A stretch of DNA of 64,000 nucleotides from Shewanella sp. SNU WT4. Lineage in GTDB: Bacteria; Pseudomonadota; Gammaproteobacteria; Enterobacterales; Shewanellaceae. Shown in pieces: positions 9,111 to 17,104 of the stretch; the first letter of the stretch is position 1; each line of letters starts with the position of its first letter. The notes below the pieces were generated by a model, which saw only the letters and a list, made by a program, of their open reading frames with translations, ran no database searches and was not told where the DNA came from. Location of the stretch: positions 1,798,001 through 1,862,000 of the forward strand of contig NZ_CP041151.1 of NCBI RefSeq assembly GCF_006494715.1, in the 5' to 3' direction. Position numbers and translations under genes: made by a program.

Positions 9111-9887
9111 ATTGAACAATAAGTCCTGCTCGGCAATAAGCCTTTGGGTATATTCATGCTGAGGATGGTTAAATAATTCTTCAGTACGGGCTTTTTCAAC
9201 CACTACACCTTTTTGCATCACCATGATTTTGTCACTAAATTGACGAATGATGCCAAGATGATGCGACACAAAAATGTACGACAATCCCAGCTCTTGCTGC
9301 AGTTTTAGCAATAAATTCAGAATTTGCGAGCGGACGCTAAAGTCGAGTGCGGTTAAGGCTTCATCGGCAATAATGATTTTAGGATCGAGCATTAATGCTC
9401 GTGCCACCGCGACGCGCTGTTTTTGACCTTCAGAAATCATGTGCGGGTAAAATTCAGCATGTTCAGGTAGTAGGCCAACTTTGCGTAAAGTATCAAATAC
9501 TTGCTTGTTAATAGTGGCTTTATCTAACTGAGTATTAAAGCGTAACGGTTCAGCCAAGAGTTCACCAATGGTGAGCCTTGGGTTAAGCGAAGTGTTAGGA
9601 TCTTGAAATATCATGCGAATGAGGCGGCAGCGTTTAGAGTTATCATGGCTATCTAATGACACGCCTTCAAACAAGATTTCCCCATTAGTGCGCGGCTCAG
9701 CGCCCACTAAGATACGGGCCAAGGTACTTTTACCTGACCCAGCTTCACCTACTATCGCTAAAGTTTCGCCGGCATTAAGCTCAAAACTCACGTCGGATAA
9801 TGCTTGTGAGTATTGCTTGCGCAGGCGTCGATAACCGCTGAAATAGCGTTTATTGAGATGGTTTACTTTAAGCAGCGCTGTCGTCAT
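9102..9887 (-). CDS. sapF: Sap ABC transporter ATP-binding protein SapF
   Basis: A 261-residue nucleotide-binding subunit of the oligopeptide-type ABC transporter SapABCDF, which is linked to antimicrobial-peptide resistance in enteric bacteria and to putrescine export in E. coli. The start MTTALLKVNHLNKRY aligns with E. coli SapF and is preferred over a start 12 codons upstream. Walker A is canonical (GEAGSGKS), the Q-loop is MIFQDPNTSLNPR, the signature is ISEGQKQRVAVARAL, Walker B is IIIADEAL and the H-loop FVSHH. The 5' end overlaps sapD by about 20 bases. Its stop lies inside a 16-bp tandem repeat. Confidence 0.92.
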   Translation of the reverse strand: MTTALLKVNHLNKRYFSGYRRLRKQYSQALSDVSFELNAGETLAIVGEAGSGKSTLARILVGAEPRTNGEILFEGVSLDSHDNSKRCRLIRMIFQDPNTSLNPRLTIGELLAEPLRFNTQLDKATINKQVFDTLRKVGLLPEHAEFYPHMISEGQKQRVAVARALMLDPKIIIADEALTALDFSVRSQILNLLLKLQQELGLSYIFVSHHLGIIRQFSDKIMVMQKGVVVEKARTEELFNHPQHEYTQRLIAEQDLLFNRK

Positions 9888-10875
9888 TGTCTGACTCGGT
9901 TTGGTATGGGAAATGACAGGCATAATACCTATCGCGAATATGGCGTAGATTCGGTTGATTCACGCATTGTCTTTGCGCTTGTGGGCAACGCGGCCCTAAA
10001 CGACAGCCAATGGGTAAATGCTGCAGCGGCGGCGCCGAGCCTGCAAGTGTTGGCATGATCATCTTATGGCGCATGGGATTACCATAATCCGGTAAACATT
10101 CGAGCATAGCTTTGGTGTAAGGATGAAACGGACTGGCGAGCAGCTCTTCGGTTGGACCAGATTCCATCACTTGCCCAGAGTAAAATACGGTTACGCGCCC
10201 GCACCATTGCGCTAACGTTTCAATTTCATGGCTAATCAATAAGATGGAAACATCTTGCAGTTGATTGAGCTTAGATAGCAATCTAAAGATTTGTGCCTGA
10301 GTACTGACTTCCATTAGGTTAGTGGGTTCATCGGCAATCAGCAATTTGGGCTGCTTTGCTAGTGCCATAGCAATCATTACTTTTTGGCATTCGCCTTCTG
10401 ATAACTCCCACGCATAACGGCGAATGATGCGATCGGGATCTTTAACGCCGACTTTATGTAACCACTTTTGCATATTAAGCTTGCGGGCTTTACCCCGTTG
10501 CCAAAAAGGTAATTGCGGGTTGCTCGGCATAGCTTCAAGTAATTGTGCGCCTATGGTGATGGAGGGATCTAAGCTCGCTGATGGATCTTGAAATATCATG
10601 GAAATTTCTGATCCCATGATTTGCCGTCTTTGCTGTTGCGGCATTTCCAGTAGATTCATGCCATCCCACATCATGCGATCGACGGTGACCGTCCAATTGG
10701 CCTCTGGAATGCCCATAATGGCGCGCGCCAGTAGGGTACGACCAGAGCCCGATTCCCCAAGTAAGCCATGCACTTCACCGGCATTTAAGGTTAAGCTGAC
10801 TTTTTCTAGGGCTTTAACTCGGCCATAGGGCGTATCTAACTCAATGGTTAAGTTTCTAATATCAAGTAGTGGCAT
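9868..10875 (-). CDS. sapD: Sap ABC transporter ATP-binding protein SapD (Walker A Lys to Arg)
   Basis: A 335-residue ATP-binding partner of SapF. The start MPLLDIRNLTIELDT matches E. coli SapD and begins two bases after the sapC stop, so the longer frame is rejected. The Q-loop MIFQDPSASLDPS, the family's degenerate signature ELSEGECQKVMIAMALA, Walker B LLIADEPTN and the C-terminal oligopeptide-transporter cysteine region (CRLGPRCPQAQRQC) are present. Unusually, Walker A reads GESGSGRT: residue 46, normally Lys, is Arg (codon CGT). Such a change usually cripples ATP hydrolysis, so SapF may carry most of the activity. This could be a lineage trait or a base-call error. Confidence 0.93.
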   Translation of the reverse strand: MPLLDIRNLTIELDTPYGRVKALEKVSLTLNAGEVHGLLGESGSGRTLLARAIMGIPEANWTVTVDRMMWDGMNLLEMPQQQRRQIMGSEISMIFQDPSASLDPSITIGAQLLEAMPSNPQLPFWQRGKARKLNMQKWLHKVGVKDPDRIIRRYAWELSEGECQKVMIAMALAKQPKLLIADEPTNLMEVSTQAQIFRLLSKLNQLQDVSILLISHEIETLAQWCGRVTVFYSGQVMESGPTEELLASPFHPYTKAMLECLPDYGNPMRHKMIMPTLAGSAPPLQHLPIGCRLGPRCPQAQRQCVNQPNLRHIRDRYYACHFPYQTESDNDDSAA

Positions 10876-10876
10876 A

Positions 10877-11767
10877 TTATTGATTCCCTCGTGACATGGC
10901 GGTACGTAACCCATCGCCAACTAGGTTTATCGATAACACAGTAAAAAGCAGCGCAAGTCCAGGAATGGTGACATTCCAAGGTGCGACTAATAAAGAGTCA
11001 ATTCCTTGCGCCACCATAGCGCCCCATTCTGGGCTTGGTGATTGCGCGCCAAGACCTAAAAAACCTAAGGCGGCTATATCTAAAATCGCGGCAGAAATGG
11101 CTAAGGTGGTCTGCACTATTAGGGCGTCCCATATATTAGGTAAAATCACATACCAGTAAACTTGCAAGGTATTGGCGCCATCAAGCCTTGCGGCGGTCAC
11201 ATACTCTTTTTGCGACTCTTCGTGCACGGCTTGATGAATAGCGCGCACAAATTGCGGCGTTAACGATAAACCCACAGCCCAAAACACATTTTGAATGCCA
11301 GGGCCAGCGACTGCGACCAACAATATCGCCATTAACAGTGACGGAATGGATAAGAGGGCGTCCAATAAGTGCGACAGAATGGAAGATTTAAGCCCGCTCA
11401 TCATACCTGACAATGAGCCTATGATAAAACCCACCACTAAGGCGGTGAATACGACCAGTAAAGATAAGCCTAAGGTGAGCTGCGCGCCATAAAGGATACG
11501 GCTGAAAATATCGCGCCCCAGAGCATCTGTCCCTAAAAAGTGCTCAACCGTACCGGCCGGATCCCATGAAGGCGGCAGTAAAATTGACTGAGTATTTTGA
11601 AGTTGCGGCGCATAAGGCGCCATTAATGGGCCAAAGATTGCAATGACTAACAATAAGCCCACGGCCCATAAACCCACCACAGAAAAGGGGTTAGAGCAAA
11701 ACGACCGCCACACCCGTTTACGAGGGGAGGGAATGCGCTCTTCTTGATAAATACTAATGGGAGGCAT
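10877..11767 (-). CDS. sapC: Sap ABC transporter permease SapC
   Basis: A 296-residue inner-membrane permease of the DppC/OppC class. It has an N-terminal cytoplasmic segment ending RSFCSNPFSVVG, a first membrane helix (LWAVGLLLVIAIFGPLMAPYAP), then the ABC-permease core with hydrophobic segments and the EAA loop (EYVTAARLDGANTLQVYWYVILPNI) that contacts the ATPases. The phrase FLGTDALGRDIFSRILYGA is typical of the family. Its ATG overlaps the sapB end by 14 bases, indicating translational coupling. Confidence 0.94.
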   Translation of the reverse strand: MPPISIYQEERIPSPRKRVWRSFCSNPFSVVGLWAVGLLLVIAIFGPLMAPYAPQLQNTQSILLPPSWDPAGTVEHFLGTDALGRDIFSRILYGAQLTLGLSLLVVFTALVVGFIIGSLSGMMSGLKSSILSHLLDALLSIPSLLMAILLVAVAGPGIQNVFWAVGLSLTPQFVRAIHQAVHEESQKEYVTAARLDGANTLQVYWYVILPNIWDALIVQTTLAISAAILDIAALGFLGLGAQSPSPEWGAMVAQGIDSLLVAPWNVTIPGLALLFTVLSINLVGDGLRTAMSRGNQ

Positions 11768-12785
11768 AAATCTCTTTCCTACTTTTTGGGTTCGCTGCGG
11801 TATGAATAATATCGATAAAAATACTAAAGAAGATGATCAATAAGGCGACCGCCATAATACCGCCTTGAATGACAGTGTAATCGCGCTGATAAATGCCTTG
11901 CACTAACCAAGCGCCAACGCCAGGCCAAGCAAAGATCACTTCCACCACTATGGCATAACTGGCAAAGGGACCCAGCATAATGCCTAGGTTTTTGAGCACA
12001 GGGATTAAGGCGTTAGGTAGCGCATGTTTCATCACTATTTGGCGAGTATGCAGGCCGCGCGCTTCTGCGGCGCGAATATAGGTTTGCTGCATCACATTCA
12101 TCATGGCGCTGCGGGTTAAGCGCACAACCACAGTGAATGGAAATACCGCTAAGGTGAAGGCCGGTAAAATCATGTGCTGCAAGGCATCAATAAAGGCGCT
12201 GTAGCTATATTCATTATCCGATAACAGGCAATCAATCAGTAAAAAACCAGTCACTGGCTGGATGTCATAAAGAAGGTTAATTTGCCCTGAAATCGGCAGC
12301 CAGCCTAATTTAACCCCAAACCACAGTGATAAAGACAAACCTAACCAAAATACCGGAATGGAATAGCCTGTGAGCGTAATGGCAATAATACTGTTCTGAG
12401 TGAGCTTATCTTTACTTAAGGACGCAACCACGCCAATGGGAATACCAAAACCTAAGGCGAGCATGGCGGTGACTATGATGAGTTCAAACGAGGCGGGCAG
12501 TACATCGGCAAGTTCACTGGCAACACTTTGCTGGGAGGTGACTGAGATGCCAAGATTGCCACTTAACCTCTGCTGCAAATAGGCAATAAACTGGCTGAAC
12601 TGACCATCGTCTAAATGATAATCGCGATTAATTTGCTCGGCTTGTAATTCAGTTGGTTGCTCTATTCCGCTAAGAGCATAACTGCTACTGACAGGGAATA
12701 AGTGAGTGGCCACAAACAGCACTAATAACAACACTATACTAGTGGCTAGAAATAAATTAAGGCGTCTTAGTAAGTAATAACTCAT
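11754..12785 (-). CDS. sapB: Sap ABC transporter permease SapB
   Basis: A 343-residue DppB/OppB-class permease that pairs with SapC. It begins MSYYLLRRLNLFLATSIVLL, with several later membrane helices and the EAA loop (TYIRAAEARGLHTRQIVMKHALPNALIPV) before the last helices. The ATG overlaps the sapA stop as ATGA (12782-12785), so the two are translationally coupled. Together with SapA, C, D and F it forms the complete transporter. Confidence 0.94.
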   Translation of the reverse strand: MSYYLLRRLNLFLATSIVLLLVLFVATHLFPVSSSYALSGIEQPTELQAEQINRDYHLDDGQFSQFIAYLQQRLSGNLGISVTSQQSVASELADVLPASFELIIVTAMLALGFGIPIGVVASLSKDKLTQNSIIAITLTGYSIPVFWLGLSLSLWFGVKLGWLPISGQINLLYDIQPVTGFLLIDCLLSDNEYSYSAFIDALQHMILPAFTLAVFPFTVVVRLTRSAMMNVMQQTYIRAAEARGLHTRQIVMKHALPNALIPVLKNLGIMLGPFASYAIVVEVIFAWPGVGAWLVQGIYQRDYTVIQGGIMAVALLIIFFSIFIDIIHTAANPKSRKEIYASH

Positions 12786-14407
12786 GGTTGCAGCTCCTGC
12801 ACTTGTTTCACCTTATCAAAGGCAATGCCGCCAAAAGCGGGCAAGGGCATATGGCTCACAGTATCATTGACTAAAACCATGCGCTGCGCGTGCGCTAGGC
12901 TCACTAAGGGGACCTGTTGACGCACTATTTTTTCGGCATCAGCATACAAAGCCTTACGGGCTAACTGCGATGGCGTGGCGCGCGCTTGATTTAGCAAAGA
13001 TTCTAACGGGACATGACAAAAACGTGAGCGATTAGTGCTACTCATAATGGCGTTACAACTTAGAAGCGGCGTAAAGAAGTTATCGGGGTCGCTATTATCT
13101 GCGTTCCAGCCAATTAATACCGTATCGTAATCGGCTTGATTGAGCTTATTGATAAACACACTCCAGCCATAACTTACGATTTTGGCTTTAACGCCTATGT
13201 TGGCTAAGTCGGCTTGAATGAGTTCTGCGGTTTTGTTGGGGTTAGGGTTGTAGCTGCGCCCGACAGGAGCCGACCAAATATCTAAGCTTAAATCGCTAAT
13301 GCCAGCTTGCTTAAGTAAGGCAATGGCGCGCTCAGGGTCATACACTGAATCGACGTGAATATCATCAAACGCCCAAGATGCTGGCGGTAGTAATCCATGG
13401 GCAATGACGCCTTTATCGCGGTAAACCGCATCGAGTATGTTTTGTTTATTGACCGCCATTTCTAAGGCTTGGCGCACTTCTAAGCGATCAAACGGACTCT
13501 TTTGGGTGTTAAAGGCCCAAAATGAAACATTTAAACCCGGGTGGCTCTCAAGTCTAAGCTTTGGATGGAGCTCAACTACGTCAAGCTCTACAGGCTTAGG
13601 TAAGGCCGAAACACTGCAATCGCCTGTGATTAATTTTACCAAGCGAGTCGCGCTCATGGGGGTGATATCAAACACTAACATAGGCAATTGCCCAGCCTCA
13701 CCCCAATAATTTGGATGGCGACGATAACGGATCATTTCATTTTTGACATATTGCTGAAATTGATACGGGCCTGTACCTATGACTTCAGTATCCAAACGCT
13801 CTGGCATGTTAGTAAACAATAACTGCTGCGCATATTCACTGGAATGTATGACGGCAAAATCTGTGGCCAGATTCGATAAAAATGTGCCATTAGGCTCAGT
13901 TAAGTGAAACACCAGTTCTAAGTCGTTGATTTTTTCTATGCTTTTTATTTGCTTAGCAAAACTGATGCTTTCAAAAAATGGATAGCCAGTTTTTGAAACA
14001 AAGTGATAAGGATGGTTTGGGTTGATAATGCGCTCAAATGAAAAGAGAACATCATCAGCCGTTAAGGTGCGACTTGGGGTAAAGATGTCACTTTGATGAA
14101 AATGCACATCATCGCGTAAGGTAAAGTGATAACGCAGGCCGTCTTGACTGACATGCCATCGTTTGGCGATGGAAGGCACTATGGTCTCTTGTTGATGGTT
14201 ATATTCCACCAAACGATTAAAAAGCTGCTGAGAGGTGGCATCGATAGTGGTGCCTGATGTCACTAATTGCGGATTAAAGGTCTCTGGATTGCCCTCAGAG
14301 CAATAGACTAATCCCGCCGGTAGTGTTTGAGGACTACAGCCACCCAGCATTACCGCCGCGACTAAGGTCAACCCAAGGTAGATAGTGCCACTTAAGGACA
14401 GCTTCAT
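12782..14407 (-). CDS. sapA: Sap transporter substrate-binding lipoprotein SapA
   Basis: A 541-residue solute-binding protein of the oligopeptide-binding family (SBP_bac_5). The ATG at 14407 gives MKLSLSGTIYLGLTLVAA followed by MLGGC, a clear lipobox with Cys24, so the protein should be lipid-anchored in the periplasm. A TTG start 25 codons earlier would overlap pspF but puts junk before the signal peptide and is rejected. Family features include VYCSEGNPETFNPQLV, the domain hinge region and QADYDTVLIGWNADNSDPDN. No strong ribosome-binding site is visible. The gene lies 71 bases after pspF on the same strand, so some sap transcription may come from pspF. Confidence 0.93.
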   Translation of the reverse strand: MKLSLSGTIYLGLTLVAAVMLGGCSPQTLPAGLVYCSEGNPETFNPQLVTSGTTIDATSQQLFNRLVEYNHQQETIVPSIAKRWHVSQDGLRYHFTLRDDVHFHQSDIFTPSRTLTADDVLFSFERIINPNHPYHFVSKTGYPFFESISFAKQIKSIEKINDLELVFHLTEPNGTFLSNLATDFAVIHSSEYAQQLLFTNMPERLDTEVIGTGPYQFQQYVKNEMIRYRRHPNYWGEAGQLPMLVFDITPMSATRLVKLITGDCSVSALPKPVELDVVELHPKLRLESHPGLNVSFWAFNTQKSPFDRLEVRQALEMAVNKQNILDAVYRDKGVIAHGLLPPASWAFDDIHVDSVYDPERAIALLKQAGISDLSLDIWSAPVGRSYNPNPNKTAELIQADLANIGVKAKIVSYGWSVFINKLNQADYDTVLIGWNADNSDPDNFFTPLLSCNAIMSSTNRSRFCHVPLESLLNQARATPSQLARKALYADAEKIVRQQVPLVSLAHAQRMVLVNDTVSHMPLPAFGGIAFDKVKQVQELQP

Positions 14408-14478
14408 ATCAAGATCGATTATTATAGATAACAAGAATCGTATTTTAACAGTGCCTTTGAGTTTGGAGCAAACCCAGC

Positions 14479-15555
14479 TCAATCTTTATCCAATAAATTG
14501 TATTTTTTGAGAATTCCGCGCAACTGATGATAGCTTAATGACAATAATTCTGCGGTTTTCTTCTGATTAAACTGCCCTAGGGTTAATGCTTGCTCTAACA
14601 AAGCTTTTTCTTGTTGTTCACAATGAGTTTTAAAATCCAGTGGAAAGCTTAGCTGAGCGGCATTTGTTGTGGCAGCGTTAGCACCATTAGCTGCTGATAT
14701 TGAGCTAGTGTCGTTTGTGACTGCAGCCTTACTTGGTCTTCTATCTTGAGTGCGTATGCTTTGCTTAGGCCGAAAAGGAGAGTCAAAGGGGTCAAGGGTA
14801 ATGTCTTGAATAGGTTTATCGCGCTGTTGATTACGATACACGGCGCGCTCCACCACGTTTTTAAGTTCACGAATATTTCCAGGCCATTGATGATCAAGCA
14901 AGATTTGTTTACTGCTCGCACTAAATCCCGCGAAGTATTCAAGCCTAAGTTGGCGCGCCATACCAATCGCAAAATATTCTGCCAGTGACATAATATCTTC
15001 AGGGCGACAGCGCAGCGGCGGTAAGGTGATGACATCAAAGGCTAATCTATCGAGTAAATCGGCGCGAAACTCCCCCGCATCTGCAAAGCTAGGTAAATCT
15101 TCATTGGCGGCGCATATTAAACGCACATCGGTTTTTAAGGAGCGATTGCCGCCCACACGCTCATACTCGCCATATTCAATGACTCTCAACAGCTTTTCTT
15201 GAATAAGCCCTGAGGTATTGGCCAGTTCATCTAAAAATAAGGTGCCACCATCGGCGCGCTCAAAGCGACCTTCATGGCGTGCTTTGGCGCCAGTGAATGC
15301 ACCGGTTTCATGGCCAAACAATTCGCTTTCTAATAGGCTATCACTTAAGGAGGAGCAATTAAGCTTAATAAAGCTCTGATCCCAACGGGTCGATAAGAAA
15401 TGAATGCGTTCAGCAATCAGTTCTTTACCTGTGCCTCGTTCACCTATGATAAGTACAGGTTTAGATAAGGGCGCTATTTGCGATACATGCTCAAGGACTT
15501 CGAGTAGGGCATTCGATTGGCCGATGAGATTGTCTTGTTGGTTTTGTTTAGCCAC
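14479..15555 (-). CDS. pspF: Phage-shock operon activator PspF (sigma-54 enhancer-binding protein)
   Basis: A 358-residue AAA+ activator of sigma-54 RNA polymerase that lacks a receiver domain, as in the family; its activity is restrained by PspA. It starts with GTG, giving [25 protein letters not shown], which aligns with E. coli PspF. Walker A is GERGTGKE, the sigma-54-contacting loop is GAFTGA, Walker B is GGTLFLDE, and the C-terminal Fis-type helix-turn-helix is [23 protein letters not shown] linker of about 60 residues rich in Ala, Thr and Asn precedes the DNA-binding domain. It is divergent from pspA; its upstream region holds candidate PspF sites, which would allow autoregulation. Confidence 0.95.
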   Translation of the reverse strand: MAKQNQQDNLIGQSNALLEVLEHVSQIAPLSKPVLIIGERGTGKELIAERIHFLSTRWDQSFIKLNCSSLSDSLLESELFGHETGAFTGAKARHEGRFERADGGTLFLDELANTSGLIQEKLLRVIEYGEYERVGGNRSLKTDVRLICAANEDLPSFADAGEFRADLLDRLAFDVITLPPLRCRPEDIMSLAEYFAIGMARQLRLEYFAGFSASSKQILLDHQWPGNIRELKNVVERAVYRNQQRDKPIQDITLDPFDSPFRPKQSIRTQDRRPSKAAVTNDTSSISAANGANAATTNAAQLSFPLDFKTHCEQQEKALLEQALTLGQFNQKKTAELLSLSYHQLRGILKKYNLLDKD

Positions 15556-15584
15556 GATAATTTTTGGTCTATGTCACTAACAAA

Positions 15585-15621
15585 TGGTGAAAATTATAAT
15601 ATGTGTCTAGTTGGTGAAAAT
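15585..15621. promoter_or_regulatory. Two candidate PspF upstream activating sites
   Basis: The 10-mer TGGTGAAAAT occurs exactly at 15585-15594 and 15612-15621, 27 bases apart. Measured from the expected pspA start (about 15703) they lie near -118 and -91, the distance range known for PspF sites I and II in E. coli. They are also just upstream of the pspF GTG. Confidence 0.55.
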
Positions 15622-15675
15622 AAAGATAAACTTAAAAATATATCTATCATATTGTAATTGAAAGGAATTTAAAAG

Positions 15676-15692
15676 TTGGCACGAAATGTGAT
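15676..15692 (+). promoter_or_regulatory. Sigma-54 promoter of pspABC
   Basis: TTGGCACGAAATGTGAT has the -24 TGGCACG block intact and a -12 element GTG resembling the TTG of the E. coli pspA promoter. It ends 38 bases before the pspA ATG and faces a sigma-54 activator gene, which strongly supports it. Confidence 0.8.
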
Positions 15693-15730
15693 TAAAGAAC
15701 ATTGTAACCGCTAACTTTGAGGATAAGATT

Positions 15731-16426
15731 ATGGGAATTTTTTCACGCTTTGCAGATATCATTAATTCAAACATCAGTGCTTTATTAGATAAAGCCGAAG
15801 ATCCTGAAAAAATGGTACGTCTTATCATTCAAGAAATGGAAGATACTTTAGTTGAAGTGCGCTCAACCTCAGCTCGTGTTTTAGCTGAGAAAAAAGAAGT
15901 GCACCGCCGCGTTGCTCGCATTGAAGAACAAGTGGCAGATTGGCATGCTAAAGCGGAACTGGCGTTATCTAAAGATCGTGAAGATTTAGCCAAAGCCGCG
16001 TTAGTCGAAAAGCAAAAAGCCAACGATACCTTAAAAGCCTTGAGCGATGAAATGCTGATCATCGATGAGCAAATTAGTCGCTTAAAAGATGAAATCACGC
16101 AATTACAAGAAAAGTTAGCCGATGCGAAGGCGCGTCAGAAAACCATTATCATGCGTAATCAAACGGCGACGTCGCGCTTAGAAGTGAAACGCCGCTTAGA
16201 TTCCAGCAAAATTGATGATGCCATGCTCAAGTTTGAGCAGTACGAGCGCCGGGTAGAAGGGATTGAAGCGCAAGTGGAAGCCTATGAATTATCTAAGGGC
16301 GCCAATAAAGGCTCATTAGCGGATGAATTTGCCGCGCTGCAAGCAGAAGATGAAGTGTCGGCTGAATTAGCGGCCATGAAAGCTAAAATGCAGGCTAATG
16401 CCGCCACTGAACCTAAAAAATCATAA
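15731..16426 (+). CDS. pspA: Phage-shock protein A
   Basis: A 231-residue coiled-coil protein of the PspA/IM30/ESCRT-III family. It holds PspF inactive in unstressed cells and forms membrane-stabilising oligomers when the inner membrane loses integrity. It begins MGIFSRFADIINSNISALLDKAEDPEKMVRL, the amphipathic helix and conserved PEKM segment of the family, then is almost wholly helical with long heptad stretches (EKKEVHRRVARIEEQVADW, DEITQLQEKLADAKARQ). Length is that of the family. The ATG follows GAGGATAAGATT. pspB follows after 10 bases. Confidence 0.97.
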   Translation: MGIFSRFADIINSNISALLDKAEDPEKMVRLIIQEMEDTLVEVRSTSARVLAEKKEVHRRVARIEEQVADWHAKAELALSKDREDLAKAALVEKQKANDTLKALSDEMLIIDEQISRLKDEITQLQEKLADAKARQKTIIMRNQTATSRLEVKRRLDSSKIDDAMLKFEQYERRVEGIEAQVEAYELSKGANKGSLADEFAALQAEDEVSAELAAMKAKMQANAATEPKKS

Positions 16427-16436
16427 GGAGTAACTT

Positions 16437-16670
16437 ATGGATTTAGATCTGCTCATCGCCCCGATTATTATTTTTTTAGTGGTGGTTGCACCTATCTGGT
16501 TGGTGCTGCATTACCGCAGTAAGAAACAAGTTAATCAGGGCTTTACCGAGGAAGAGTTTACTCAGCTAAATGAGTTGATTGTTAAGGCCGATAAAATGAG
16601 CCAGCGCATAGCAAGCTTAGAGGCAATCCTTGATACCGATAGCCCAGAGTGGAGGAGTCGCCATGAGTAG
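16437..16670 (+). CDS. pspB: Phage-shock protein B
   Basis: A 77-residue inner-membrane protein that works with PspC to sense membrane stress and relieve PspA inhibition of PspF. One membrane helix near the N-terminus (LLIAPIIIFLVVVAPIWLVLHY) is followed by a cytoplasmic amphipathic segment (LNELIVKADKMSQRIASLEAILD), as expected for PspB. The ATG follows AAGGAG. The end overlaps pspC by eight bases. Confidence 0.95.
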   Translation: MDLDLLIAPIIIFLVVVAPIWLVLHYRSKKQVNQGFTEEEFTQLNELIVKADKMSQRIASLEAILDTDSPEWRSRHE

Positions 16671-17049
16671 AGGCACCTTATACCGCAATCGCGCGCAGGG
16701 GAAAATCGCTGGAGTGTGCGCAGGCCTTGCAGACTACTTTAACTTTGAGACCTGGTTAGTGCGAGTTGTAGTTGTATCGATTTTCTTACTGGGCGGCTCT
16801 GGCGTAGTGTTTATTTTGTATATAGCGCTGTGGGTCATCCTTGATGAGACGCCAAAAACGCAAAATATGGACGCTTATCATAAAGAGTCAGGGCTTAAAA
16901 AGAAGGCGTGGCAAGCAGGTGAGCCCGCTAAACAAGCGCTAGCAGATTTGAACGGCCGTTTTCGCGCCATTGATATTAGATTGCAGAATATCGAGCGCCA
17001 TGTAACGTCGGATCAATATGATTTAAAGAGACAAATCAATAATCTTTAG
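16663..17049 (+). CDS. pspC: Phage-shock protein C
   Basis: A 128-residue PspC-domain membrane protein, partner of PspB in stress sensing. The ATG at 16663 gives MSRGTLYRNRAQGKIAGVCAGLADYF, the family N-terminus, and follows GGAGGAG, so a frame starting 11 codons earlier is rejected. A membrane segment (VRVVVVSIFLLGGSGVVFILYIALWVI) follows, then a basic soluble C-terminal tail with a predicted coil. It overlaps the pspB end. No pspD or pspE is seen after it. Confidence 0.95.
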   Translation: MSRGTLYRNRAQGKIAGVCAGLADYFNFETWLVRVVVVSIFLLGGSGVVFILYIALWVILDETPKTQNMDAYHKESGLKKKAWQAGEPAKQALADLNGRFRAIDIRLQNIERHVTSDQYDLKRQINNL

Positions 17050-17067
17050 ATGTGCTTTCGTTATACT

Positions 17068-17095
17068 AGGTGGCTAATGCCACCTTTTGTTTTTG
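17068..17095 (+). terminator. Terminator-like hairpin between pspC and ycjX
   Basis: AGGTGGC (17068-17074) pairs with GCCACCT (17079-17085) around TAAT, followed by TTTGTTTTT. It lies 10 bases before the ycjX start, so it may cause partial termination between pspABC and ycjXF. Confidence 0.7.
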
Positions 17096-17104
17096 GGGTC
17101 TTTT

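Noticed and set aside
14649..15038. 129-codon frame on the minus strand inside pspF
   Set aside because: It is a frame shadow of the intact pspF gene and shows no family resemblance.
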